A stretch of DNA of 64,000 nucleotides from contig CANRNF010000001.1 in assembly GCA_947631865.1 (NCBI GenBank), forward strand, positions 29,286 to 93,285, given 5' to 3'. Source of the stretch: an uncultured Oscillospiraceae bacterium (GTDB lineage Bacteria; Bacillota; Clostridia; Oscillospirales; Oscillospiraceae). Each line of letters opens with the position of its first letter. Positions within the stretch are counted from its first letter, which is position 1. This document shows, one piece after another, positions 20,171 to 28,923 of the stretch. The notes beneath the pieces are model-generated. The model did no database searches and was not told the origin of the DNA. It saw only the letters and a program-made list of their open reading frames with translations. The translations under genes were made by a program, and so were the position numbers.

Positions 20171-21622
20171 ATGGATATGAATCTGTTAAACCGGATACAT
20201 AAAAAGAGTATACTTGTCATCGGCGATGTGATGCTGGATACCTATTACACCGGCGAGGTCAGACGCATATCGCCGGAGGCGCCGGTTCCGGTGTTCCGGA
20301 AGCTGGCGGAGCGGAGCGTGCCGGGGGGCGCGGCCAATGTTGCGGCGAACCTGGCGGCGGCGAACCAGTCTGTGAGCATCCTCTCCGTGATCGGAGAGGA
20401 CGCGGCGGGGGCGCAACTCGTGACCCGGCTTTCCCGGACAGGGATCGATACCGCGATGCTTGTCCCTCTGAAGGAGTGCACGACGGAAAAGGTACGGTTC
20501 ATCGCCGAGAACAACCAGCAGGTCATGCGTCTGGACAACGAGGTCATTGATGAGATCGACAATGAGACCCGTGACAGATTGCTTGGAATTCTTAGAGAAC
20601 GAGTCGATGCTTTCGATACTATCGTTATTTCTGACTATGGAAAAGGACTGCTGACGGAGTCATTCACTCAGGGAGTTATTCGGCTTGCGAAAAAGCACGG
20701 GAAACGCACGCTTATAGATGTAAAGGGGAATAATGCGGCCAAGTACGCCGGGGCGTTTCTTATAAAACCAAATATGTCGGAACTGCGGGACATGACAGGC
20801 CTGCCAGCAAAAACGGATGAGCAGATCGTGTCTGCATCCATCGTGCTGCAGGAGACCTGCGATGCCCAATACATACTCACCACATGTGGCGGTCGCGGCA
20901 TGGTACTGGTTGGGGGGAAGCAGCCTGTCTTCGTGGCGGCTGACGATCACGAGGTCTTTGACGTCACGGGCGCAGGAGATACGGCGCTCGCCTATCTGGC
21001 GGCAGCTCTCGCCAACGGTTTTTCTGTGCGCAAAGCCGTGGAAGTGTCAAATCACGCAGCAGGCCTCCAGGTCACGAAGGTCGGTACTGCGGCCATAGGG
21101 CTGCGGGAGGTCAGTGAGGCCATGTCAGGGGCCGGGGAGGACATGGTAAACAAGATGCTGGACAGGCGATCTGCGGCGAGACTTCGGGAACTGGCAACGG
21201 AGAAAAGGATCGTGTTCACCAACGGCTGCTTCGATATCCTCCATGTAGGGCATATCCGCTATCTGCGCCAGGCGGCGGCCCTGGGGGACATGCTGGTGGT
21301 AGGCCTGAACAGCGACGCGTCTGTGCGAAGGCTGAAGGGCGAGGGGCGGCCGGTCAACTCCGAGAACGACCGAGCGGAACTTCTGGCGTCGCTGGAGTTT
21401 GTGGACTATATAGTGGTCTTTGAGGAGGACACGCCCTATGAGCTCATCAAACAGATCCAGCCCGATGTTCTGGTGAAGGGCGGGGATTACGCCCCAGAGG
21501 ATGTCGTGGGCAGGGACATCGTGGAGGCCCGGGGCGGAAAGCTGGTTCTGATAGATTTTGTGGAAGGCAAGTCCACAACCGGGATCATCCATCGGATAAG
21601 GAGTGGGGAAGAGGATGAATGA
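20171..21622 (+). CDS. hldE: Bifunctional D-beta-D-heptose 7-phosphate kinase / D-beta-D-heptose 1-phosphate adenylyltransferase
   Basis: PfkB kinase domain ('[13 protein letters not shown]', '[17 protein letters not shown]') fused to nucleotidyltransferase ('[20 protein letters not shown]', 'VKGGDY'). Confidence 0.93.
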   Translation: MDMNLLNRIHKKSILVIGDVMLDTYYTGEVRRISPEAPVPVFRKLAERSVPGGAANVAANLAAANQSVSILSVIGEDAAGAQLVTRLSRTGIDTAMLVPLKECTTEKVRFIAENNQQVMRLDNEVIDEIDNETRDRLLGILRERVDAFDTIVISDYGKGLLTESFTQGVIRLAKKHGKRTLIDVKGNNAAKYAGAFLIKPNMSELRDMTGLPAKTDEQIVSASIVLQETCDAQYILTTCGGRGMVLVGGKQPVFVAADDHEVFDVTGAGDTALAYLAAALANGFSVRKAVEVSNHAAGLQVTKVGTAAIGLREVSEAMSGAGEDMVNKMLDRRSAARLRELATEKRIVFTNGCFDILHVGHIRYLRQAAALGDMLVVGLNSDASVRRLKGEGRPVNSENDRAELLASLEFVDYIVVFEEDTPYELIKQIQPDVLVKGGDYAPEDVVGRDIVEARGGKLVLIDFVEGKSTTGIIHRIRSGEEDE

Positions 21623-22196
21623 GTTGATCTGTGAGAGGCTTCGTGACAGCATTGATCTGAAAAGGAGCCTTTTGCAGGATAATGTCCTGCTGGGGACTGT
21701 ATCCGCGCTGGCGGACGAGATCGTGAAGTGTTTGAAAAAAGGCGGGAAGCTTGTTCTGTGCGGCAATGGTGGATCTGCCTCTGACGCGATGCATTTTGCC
21801 GGGGAGATAGTGGGTCGGTTCCAGAAGGAGCGGGAGCCATGGCCGGCAGTGGTACTGAACGCGGACGTGGCGGCGATGACGTCCATAGCCAACGATTACG
21901 GCTATGATGAGGTGTTTGCCCGGCAGGCAATGGGATGTCTAAGAGCTGGCGACGTCTTTATCGGGATCAGTACCAGCGGGAACTCGGAAAATGTGCGCCG
22001 GGCCGCGGTGGAAGCCAGGGATAAGGGCGCCGTGACCGCGGCGCTTCTTGGCCGGGACGGAGGAAAGATCGGGAAGTTCGTGGATCATCCGATCATAGTG
22101 CGCAGCGATGTGACGGCCAGGGTGCAGGAGTGTCATATCACGCTGATCCATATCCTCTGCGAGCTGGTGGAAAGCGAGATGGCAAGCCATGAATAG
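21615..22196 (+). CDS. gmhA: Sedoheptulose 7-phosphate isomerase
   Basis: SIS domain: '[25 protein letters not shown]', '[23 protein letters not shown]'; between hldE and gmhB. Confidence 0.9.
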   Translation: MNELICERLRDSIDLKRSLLQDNVLLGTVSALADEIVKCLKKGGKLVLCGNGGSASDAMHFAGEIVGRFQKEREPWPAVVLNADVAAMTSIANDYGYDEVFARQAMGCLRAGDVFIGISTSGNSENVRRAAVEARDKGAVTAALLGRDGGKIGKFVDHPIIVRSDVTARVQECHITLIHILCELVESEMASHE

Positions 22197-22641
22197 GGCT
22201 GCATTTTTCGATCGGGACGGGACCATCAATGTGGATATCGGGTATCTGCATAGGCCGGAGGACGTTGCATTCATTGAGGGCGTGCCGGAACTGATCCGTA
22301 AGTACAACGATGAAGGCTATCTTGTAATAGTGATCACCAACCAGTCTGGTATCGCCCGGGGAATGTTTACGGAAGAGGACATGCACCGGGTCCATACGGC
22401 CATGAACGAGCGGCTGCAAAAGGAATACGGCGCGCATATCGATGCATTTTATTTCTGTCCCCATTTGCCAGAGATCACAGGAGAGTGTGAGTGCCGGAAA
22501 CCAAAGCCAGGGCTTTTTTTACGGGCGATAAAAGATAATGATATCGATCCTGCGCAAAGTGTGTCCTATGGCGATTCGGAGCGCGACGAGATCGCCTCCA
22601 ATGCTGCAGGGATCAGGAGATTTCGGTATATCCATGGTTAA
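22189..22641 (+). CDS. gmhB: D-glycero-D-manno-heptose 1,7-bisphosphate 7-phosphatase-like HAD
   Basis: 'AAFFDRDGTINVDIGYLHRPEDVAFIEGVPELI', 'ITNQSGIARGMFTEED', 'CPHLPEITGECECRKPKPGL'. Confidence 0.88.
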   Translation: MNRAAFFDRDGTINVDIGYLHRPEDVAFIEGVPELIRKYNDEGYLVIVITNQSGIARGMFTEEDMHRVHTAMNERLQKEYGAHIDAFYFCPHLPEITGECECRKPKPGLFLRAIKDNDIDPAQSVSYGDSERDEIASNAAGIRRFRYIHG

Positions 22642-22704
22642 ATGCATATATTTATCTTTCCGTTCCACCGTTGATACATACATTATGTGGTTTATGTTAC
22701 TGTG

Positions 22705-22729
22705 GCAGACTCGAGTTATCCGAGTCTGC
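22705..22729 (+). terminator. 9-bp hairpin downstream of gmhB (terminator-like, no T-run)
   Basis: gcagactcg-agttatc-cgagtctgc perfect inverted repeat. Confidence 0.45.
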
Positions 22730-22756
22730 CCGCTTTGCGGCTAGCAAGGCAAAGAA

Positions 22757-22885
22757 ATGATCCAGACAGAATACCGCCGTTTGGTGGAGGTGGCCGAGGC
22801 AGAGGGAGACAGGCGCCTGGTCATGCTGGTGCAGACGATCTGCGCCACCGGTAGTACTCTCCCAGCCGGGGAGAATCCCGCGTGA
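22757..22885 (+). pseudogene. Remnant of a tyrosine recombinase/integrase (42-aa fragment)
   Basis: Short ORF 'MIQTEYRRLVEVAEAEGDRRLVMLVQTICATGST...' resembles the 'EYRRLL.AAE..GDERLALL.QTICATGIRVSEL' segment of tyrosine recombinases. Confidence 0.55.
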
Positions 22886-22969
22886 GCGGAGCGTTTTGAA
22901 GTGGATCTGTCATGAAAGAACTGGAATATAGATCCATCGTTTGCAAGGGACGAAAATGCACGCCAGGAC

Positions 22970-22998
22970 TTGACAAGAAGGCGGCTGGGGGGTAAAAT
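22970..22998 (+). promoter_or_regulatory. Sigma-A-type promoter: TTGACA-N17-TAAAAT with G6 in the spacer
   Basis: ttgaca(22970-22975) agaaggcggctgggggg (17 nt) taaaat(22993-22998), upstream of the 23050 CDS. Confidence 0.72.
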
Positions 22999-23049
22999 CG
23001 ACCAAGATTCGATTAAAATAGGTCATTGTACGTATTTTAGTTAAGATGA

Positions 23050-24081
23050 ATGAAGGATCATACTATTATGGCTAGAGGGCTGAGATCTATACTTGTTAAA
23101 TCACTGGCATTTGTTATTCCTTTGATCGTTTGTTCGATCCTTACTAACATACTCATGACAAAAGATCCAATGCGCTATTTTGATGGAGAATACCCATGGT
23201 ATCGGGAGAACGGGGAATACGCGGAAGGGCACGAGGATTATTGTCGTGTGCTGATAATGGGAGATTCTGTCTCAAAATCAGCGTGGCTACCCTCAGAACT
23301 GTCAGAAGATACATATAATTTCGCTATTGGCGGCGCATCACCCATAGAGGAGTATTACTGCCTGAGTGAATATCTGCAGAATAATGATGCGCCGGAGTAT
23401 CTGCTTTATTCGCAAATGCCGAGCCACTTTATAGATGCAGAGTGTTTCTGGACCAGAGGCGTTTACTTTCATAGGATCGGTATGCCTCAGGTTTTAGATG
23501 TCTACAAGACGATTAAGAGTATTACAGGGGAAGTCGGTGAATCATTCAGCATAAAAAGAATTCTCGATATTCCTCTATACTATTCGTACTCACCTATCTA
23601 TTATACTTCTGCTGTGCTCAAGGGAACGATCGCGGGCAGAGAGCAGACAAATAGAACAGCTTATCAGGATGTTATCGAGAACAAGGGACATATGTATTTT
23701 GGATCAAATAATGGTCAGAAGATCTGCGCATTTTCGATCGTTGACGGTGAGCACTTTCAGTGTGATGCATTGATCGATATCTATTTCAGAAGAATAATTG
23801 AACTCTGTGAAGATCATGATATCAAATTTGTCTACCAAAGCTGTCCATTGTCAGAGATAACATATTCCGATATAGACAACATGATCATTCGTGAATATAA
23901 CGCTTACATGGAAGCGCTGAAGGAGTCGTATCCTAATGCAGAGATCAATGCTGAGCTTTTTTACTACAGTGATGATCTGTTTAATGATGATGCTCATCTG
24001 TCTGAAGCAGGCGCTACCAGGTTTTCTCGTGAAATGTGTGATAAATATGCCTATATATTTTGTGAGGAGTCCGACGCATGA
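23050..24081 (+). CDS. Membrane-anchored SGNH/DltD-like protein (possible MBOAT partner)
   Basis: N-terminal TM, 'RVLIMGDSVSKSAW', C-terminal 'DDAHLSEAGATRFSREM' (Dx.H block of the SGNH fold). Confidence 0.68.
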   Translation: MKDHTIMARGLRSILVKSLAFVIPLIVCSILTNILMTKDPMRYFDGEYPWYRENGEYAEGHEDYCRVLIMGDSVSKSAWLPSELSEDTYNFAIGGASPIEEYYCLSEYLQNNDAPEYLLYSQMPSHFIDAECFWTRGVYFHRIGMPQVLDVYKTIKSITGEVGESFSIKRILDIPLYYSYSPIYYTSAVLKGTIAGREQTNRTAYQDVIENKGHMYFGSNNGQKICAFSIVDGEHFQCDALIDIYFRRIIELCEDHDIKFVYQSCPLSEITYSDIDNMIIREYNAYMEALKESYPNAEINAELFYYSDDLFNDDAHLSEAGATRFSREMCDKYAYIFCEESDA

Positions 24082-25865
24082 AAGAGTTAGAATATCCCTT
24101 TGACGCGGAATACATACTGAGTAAGAAAAAGAAGATCCGCCGGGAAATTCTATCGGGGGGGGGTATATATTCCCTTGTCGATAAGAAGATTGCCATCCTG
24201 GGCGGGTCTACCACCAGCGACATCAAGCTGATCCTGGAGCTCTTCCTGCTCAATTACGGTATTCGGCCCACGTTTTATGAGTCGGAGTACAACCAGTATT
24301 ATCAGGATGCCATGTTCCCCAACGCCGAACTGGAGGCGTTTGCGCCGGACGTCATCTATATCCACACCAGCAACCGGAATGTGACCACTTACCCCCAGGT
24401 GGCGGACAGCGCCGAGACGGTGGATAGGCTCATCCAGACCGAGGTGGACAAGTTCACGGGCATGTGGGACCGACTGGCCTCGGTGTATCATTGCCCAATC
24501 ATCCAGAACAATTTTGAAATGCCCTTGTATCGCCTCATGGGCAACCGGGACGCATACGACATTCATGGCGCCGTGAACTTTCTGACGCGGCTGAACATGA
24601 AGTTCTATGATTACGCCCAGACCCATGAGAATTTCTATATCTGCGACATCAATTATATATCTGCTGACTACGGCCTGAAGGAATGGTCGAAGCCGTTCTA
24701 TTGGCATATGTACAAGTATGCCCTGAACGTCTCCGCCATTCCTTATTTGTCGTTCAATGTGGCGAATATCATCAAGTCCATTTTCGGCAAGAACAAGAAG
24801 GGTTTCGTGCTGGACTTGGACAACACCCTCTGGGGCGGTGTCATAGGGGACGACGGCGTGGACAATATCGTGCTGGGGCCGGAGGAGTCCGAGGGGCAGG
24901 CCTATTCGGAGTTCCAGCGGTATATCAAGGCTCACCAGCAGCTGGGGGTGTTGCTGAACATCGACTCCAAGAACGACCATGAAAACGCCATCGCCGGTAT
25001 CAAGCACGGTGACAGCGCCTTTACGGAGGACGACTTCATCTGCATCAAGGCCAACTGGGATCCCAAGGATCGGAACTTCGCCGCCATCGCCAAGGAGCTG
25101 AACTTGCTGCCGGAGAGCCTGGTGTTCATTGACGACAACCCAGCGGAGCGGCACATCGTCACCGAGCAGCTCAAGGGCGTGCAGGCGCCGGCCATCGGGG
25201 ACGTGACAGAGTACATCCAGAACATTGACCGGTCCGGGTTCTTTGAGGTGACGACCCTGTCCAAGGACGACCTGAAGCGCAACGAGATGTACCGGGAGAA
25301 CGTGCAGAGGGCCCAGCTGGAGGCCAGCTTCGCGGACTACAACGAGTATCTGCTGAGCCTTGACATGACTGCGGTCATTAAGCCCTTCGAGCCGGTCTAC
25401 ATGGCCCGGATCGCCCAGCTGAGCAATAAATCCAACCAGTTCAACCTGACGACCCGGCGCTATACGCAGGCGGAGATAGAGGAAACAGCGGCGGACCCGA
25501 ACTACATCACACTGTATGGCAAGCTGACGGACCGGTTCGGTGACAACGGTGTGGTGTCGGTGGTGATCGGCCATGTGATGGGCGAAGAGTGCCACGTGGA
25601 CCTGTGGATCATGAGCTGCCGTGTGCTGAAGCGGGATATGGAGTTCGCCATGATGGACGCGCTGGTGCATGCCTGCCAGGCCCGGGGCGTGAAGAAGATC
25701 GTGGGCCACTACTATCCCACCGCCAAAAACGGCATGGTACGGGAATTCTATGGCGTTCAGGGATTCACAAAGGTATCTGAGGACGACAAGGGCAACACAG
25801 ACTGGGAGTTTGCAGTCACCAACGAATATGAGAACAAAAACAACGTCATTAAAGTAGAAGCATAA
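24078..25865 (+). CDS. FkbH-like HAD-IIIC family protein (glyceryl-ACP-forming family)
   Basis: 'KGFVLDLDNTLWGGVIGDDGVDNIVLG', 'FIDDNPAERHIV', SGNH-like N-terminal half, acyltransferase-like C-terminus; adjacent ACP. Confidence 0.88.
   Translation: MKELEYPFDAEYILSKKKKIRREILSGGGIYSLVDKKIAILGGSTTSDIKLILELFLLNYGIRPTFYESEYNQYYQDAMFPNAELEAFAPDVIYIHTSNRNVTTYPQVADSAETVDRLIQTEVDKFTGMWDRLASVYHCPIIQNNFEMPLYRLMGNRDAYDIHGAVNFLTRLNMKFYDYAQTHENFYICDINYISADYGLKEWSKPFYWHMYKYALNVSAIPYLSFNVANIIKSIFGKNKKGFVLDLDNTLWGGVIGDDGVDNIVLGPEESEGQAYSEFQRYIKAHQQLGVLLNIDSKNDHENAIAGIKHGDSAFTEDDFICIKANWDPKDRNFAAIAKELNLLPESLVFIDDNPAERHIVTEQLKGVQAPAIGDVTEYIQNIDRSGFFEVTTLSKDDLKRNEMYRENVQRAQLEASFADYNEYLLSLDMTAVIKPFEPVYMARIAQLSNKSNQFNLTTRRYTQAEIEETAADPNYITLYGKLTDRFGDNGVVSVVIGHVMGEECHVDLWIMSCRVLKRDMEFAMMDALVHACQARGVKKIVGHYYPTAKNGMVREFYGVQGFTKVSEDDKGNTDWEFAVTNEYENKNNVIKVEA
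24155..24163 (+). repeat. Poly-G tract (G9) near the 5' end of the FkbH-like gene
   Basis: tatc-GGGGGGGGG-tatata. Confidence 0.95.
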
Positions 25866-25878
25866 GGAGGAAAAGACG

Positions 25879-26124
25879 ATGACCAGGGCGGAAGTTTATG
25901 AAAAGCTGAACAAGGTGTTCCAGGATGTGTTCGACGACGAGACCATCACAGTGCATGATGAGACCACCTCGGAGGACATTGAGGACTGGGACAGCCTGGA
26001 GCACATCAATCTGGTGGTGGCCGTGGAGAATGAGTTTGATGTCGACTTCAACATGGGCGAGGTCAACAAGATGAAAAACGTAGGTGAGATGGTGGACATC
26101 ATCCTTCAGCGGGCCGAGGGATGA
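25879..26124 (+). CDS. Acyl carrier protein
   Basis: 81 aa, acidic, 'EDWDSLEHINLVVAVENEFDVDF' phosphopantetheine (DSL) motif. Confidence 0.92.
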   Translation: MTRAEVYEKLNKVFQDVFDDETITVHDETTSEDIEDWDSLEHINLVVAVENEFDVDFNMGEVNKMKNVGEMVDIILQRAEG

Positions 26125-26537
26125 ACCACTATACCTTTAATGATCTATATGTGGGCCAGCGGGAGGAGTTCTCCGTTACCGTAACGGAAAACATGCTCTC
26201 GTCGTTCCGTGCTGTCACCGGGGATGTGAACCCGCTGCACACGGACGACGCCTTTGCGCAGGCGTATAACTATCCCCAGCACGTGGTGTACGGATTGCTG
26301 ACGACGTCCTTTCTGAGCACGCTGACAGGGGTTTATCTGCCGGGAGAGCGGTGCCTCATCCAGTCTGTGGAGGTAAAATTTCCTAAACCCGTATTTGTGG
26401 GAGATGAGCTTCTCGTCGTCGGTACGGTGGCTGAGCTGCACGAATCTGTGCGCCAGCTCGTGCTGAAAGTCGAGATTATGCGGCGGGGGGTAAGAGTTCT
26501 TAAAGGAACGATGCGACTGGGGGTGCTGGAGGGATGA
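26121..26537 (+). CDS. MaoC-like hotdog dehydratase/hydratase
   Basis: 'GDVNPLHTDDAFAQAYNYPQHVVYGLLTTSFLSTL' hydratase motif. Confidence 0.88.
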   Translation: MNHYTFNDLYVGQREEFSVTVTENMLSSFRAVTGDVNPLHTDDAFAQAYNYPQHVVYGLLTTSFLSTLTGVYLPGERCLIQSVEVKFPKPVFVGDELLVVGTVAELHESVRQLVLKVEIMRRGVRVLKGTMRLGVLEG

Positions 26538-27271
26538 GAGATAGAAAGGTGCTTCTTGTCACTGGCGCGTCTTCTGACGTGGGCAGCAAGCTGATCCGAA
26601 GGATAGCCGGGAACTATGAGATCATTCTGGCCCACTATTGCCATGACAAAGACCGGCTGGAGGCCATGCGAGCAGAACTGGGGGACAAGCTCATTCTTCT
26701 GCGGGCGGATTTCACCGACCTGCAAAGTGTGGCCGCCATGGTGGACCGGATCGACGCGCTGGGCTGTGTGCCGGACCATATCGTGCATCTGCCGGCACAG
26801 CGGGTGCGGCCGGAGCGGTTCCATAAGACGGCGGTGGAGCAGTATACCGACGGCTTTACCACCGCTGTGGCGTCTATCGTTGTGATCCTGAAGCATTTTC
26901 TGCCGAAAATGAGCAAGCATAAATACGGCAAGGTCGTCTTTATGCTCACATCCTTCACGCTGAATGCGCCGCCCAAATATCAGGCGCCGTATATCACGGC
27001 GAAGTATGCCCTGCTGGGGCTGATGCGTGACTTGGCCCGAGAATACGCAGACAAACACATCATGGTCAACGGGGTGTCACCGGATATGATGGAGACAAAG
27101 TTCCTCGCTGACACGCCGGAGCTGGTCATCCAGCAGAACGCCGCCAACAACCCTATGGGCCGTAATCTTGTGGTGGAGGACGTGCTCCCCACCTTTGAGT
27201 ACATTCTCTCCGATGGCGCCGACCTGGTGACAGGACAGAACATTGGCGTTACGGGGGGTGTAATTAGATGA
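26534..27271 (+). CDS. SDR-family oxidoreductase (FabG-like)
   Basis: 'VLLVTGASSDVGSKLIRR', 'YITAKYALLGLMRDLAREY', 'TGQNIGVTGG'. Confidence 0.87.
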   Translation: MRDRKVLLVTGASSDVGSKLIRRIAGNYEIILAHYCHDKDRLEAMRAELGDKLILLRADFTDLQSVAAMVDRIDALGCVPDHIVHLPAQRVRPERFHKTAVEQYTDGFTTAVASIVVILKHFLPKMSKHKYGKVVFMLTSFTLNAPPKYQAPYITAKYALLGLMRDLAREYADKHIMVNGVSPDMMETKFLADTPELVIQQNAANNPMGRNLVVEDVLPTFEYILSDGADLVTGQNIGVTGGVIR

Positions 27272-27304
27272 CCCAATTTTTTGTGAAATAGGAAATCTTG
27301 TCTA

Positions 27305-28834
27305 ATGGAGATCACATCATTCTTATTTTTCGCGATGGTAGGCGTGAGCCTGCTGATCTACTGGTATATGCCGGCACGGCATCAGTGGAAGCTGCTGCTG
27401 GCGGACAGTCTAATTTTCTATTTTGCCAACGCGGTGTGGTATACATTCCTGTATACATGTGTCAGCATCGCAAGTGTGTATGGGGCGACGAAGTACTTTG
27501 TAAGGCAGATCGACGCGAAAGCAAAAAAACGTGTGCTGGTACTGACCGTGCTGCTGAATGCCGGCATACTTGTTGTGCTGAAGTACACCAACTTTGCTAT
27601 ACATACGTTCAACTTCCTTGGTGAACGCATCCTGCACGTTCAGGGCATCAGCGATGTGGCTTGGCTGGCGCCGCTGGCGATCAGCTTTTATATGCTCCAG
27701 CTGCTGTCCTACCTGCTGGACTGCTATTGGGGCGTAGCGGAGCCTTTTGACCATGTGTTGCATGTAGCACTGTATACCGTTTATTTTCCTCTGATGACCA
27801 GCGGCCCCATCTGCAGGTTCGACGATATGGGAAAGGCTCTTTTTGAGGAACATCGATTTGATTATGACCGAGTGAAATTCGGCCTGATCCGGATAGCCTG
27901 GGGACTTTTTAAGAAGCTTGCCATATCCAACCGGGCAGCTGTGATCGTGAACGGGATGTGGGCTGCGCCGGCGACGTCACAAGGCATCTGCGTATGGATC
28001 GCTGTGGCGGTCTTCGTAGTACAGTTGTATACGGACTTCTCAGGTGTAATGGATATCGCGCTGGGTGTATCGAACTGCTTTGGCATCACCCTGCCGGAGA
28101 ACTTCCGCTCGCCGTTTTTCTCCCGTAATGTGCAGGAATTCTGGCGCCGGTGGCATATCACGCTGGGCACTTGGCTGCGGGATTACATCATGAACCCGGT
28201 CCTGCGCTCCAAGCCGCTGCGTAAACTGGGTGCTGCGTGCAAGGAGAAGTTCGGCAAGAAAGCTGGAAAGCGGATACCGACCTATGCCGGTATGCTCGTT
28301 CTGTGGCTGGCGACGGGCCTCTGGCATGAGGGCAGTTGGCGCTTCATTGTGGGCATGGGGCTGTGGTTCTGGTTCGTGATCGTGTCCGGACAGCTCCTGG
28401 AGCCGATATTCAAGAGGGCAAAGACGGCGCTGCACATCCGGGAGGAGAGCTGGTGGTGGCACGCATTCCAGTCCATTCGTACCATCGCGCTGTGGATGGT
28501 CAGCCTGCTGTTCTTCCGGGCTGAGTCCCTGCCGGATTCTCTGACACGGCTGGCTGCCAGTCTGCATATCCAGCTGGACCTGGTGCTTTTTCGGGAGATC
28601 AAAGGGGCAGTGAAGTTTACCGATCTTGGAGGCATAGGAGGCCTGGCTGTGATGGTGCTGTGCTTTTTGGCTGTTCTGGCCGTCGACTACTTGGCGTACA
28701 GGGGCGTCAACGTTCAGGAGAAGCTGGCAGGCCTGAAATGGCCCTACCGCTGGGCGGCATACTACGCCATCGTTCTGGTAGTGTTTTTCTCGCTCAATAT
28801 CGCCGGACAGGAATCACTCTACGCGCAGTTTTAA
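27305..28834 (+). CDS. MBOAT-family O-acyltransferase
   Basis: 'FPLMTSGPICRF', 'SPFFSRNVQEFWRRWHITLGTWLRDYI', 'ATGLWHEGSWRFIVGMGLWFW'. Confidence 0.93.
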   Translation: MEITSFLFFAMVGVSLLIYWYMPARHQWKLLLADSLIFYFANAVWYTFLYTCVSIASVYGATKYFVRQIDAKAKKRVLVLTVLLNAGILVVLKYTNFAIHTFNFLGERILHVQGISDVAWLAPLAISFYMLQLLSYLLDCYWGVAEPFDHVLHVALYTVYFPLMTSGPICRFDDMGKALFEEHRFDYDRVKFGLIRIAWGLFKKLAISNRAAVIVNGMWAAPATSQGICVWIAVAVFVVQLYTDFSGVMDIALGVSNCFGITLPENFRSPFFSRNVQEFWRRWHITLGTWLRDYIMNPVLRSKPLRKLGAACKEKFGKKAGKRIPTYAGMLVLWLATGLWHEGSWRFIVGMGLWFWFVIVSGQLLEPIFKRAKTALHIREESWWWHAFQSIRTIALWMVSLLFFRAESLPDSLTRLAASLHIQLDLVLFREIKGAVKFTDLGGIGGLAVMVLCFLAVLAVDYLAYRGVNVQEKLAGLKWPYRWAAYYAIVLVVFFSLNIAGQESLYAQF

Positions 28835-28909
28835 AGGAATATAGATTTTTTGGCCAAGGGACGTCCCTTGGTATGCTGTTGCGATGCAACAGCATAATGA
28901 CCTTTAAAG
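28829..28909 (+). other. Compact inverted-repeat element (closing stem plus two hairpins) between the MBOAT and dehydratase genes
   Basis: tttaaagg(28830-28837)/cctttaaa(28901-28908); ccaagggacgtcccttgg(28854-28871); tatgctgttgc-gat-gcaacagcata(28872-28896). Confidence 0.7.
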
Positions 28910-28923
28910 TCAGGAAAGGGCCA

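Noticed and set aside
20325-20330. G6 run in hldE
   Set aside because: Encodes the conserved PGGAAN motif of PfkB kinases, so the run is explained by protein sequence; not counted as a slippage tract.
24150-25709. 519-aa ORF on the minus strand
   Set aside because: Antisense to the FkbH-like gene; low-complexity Val/His/Leu composition.
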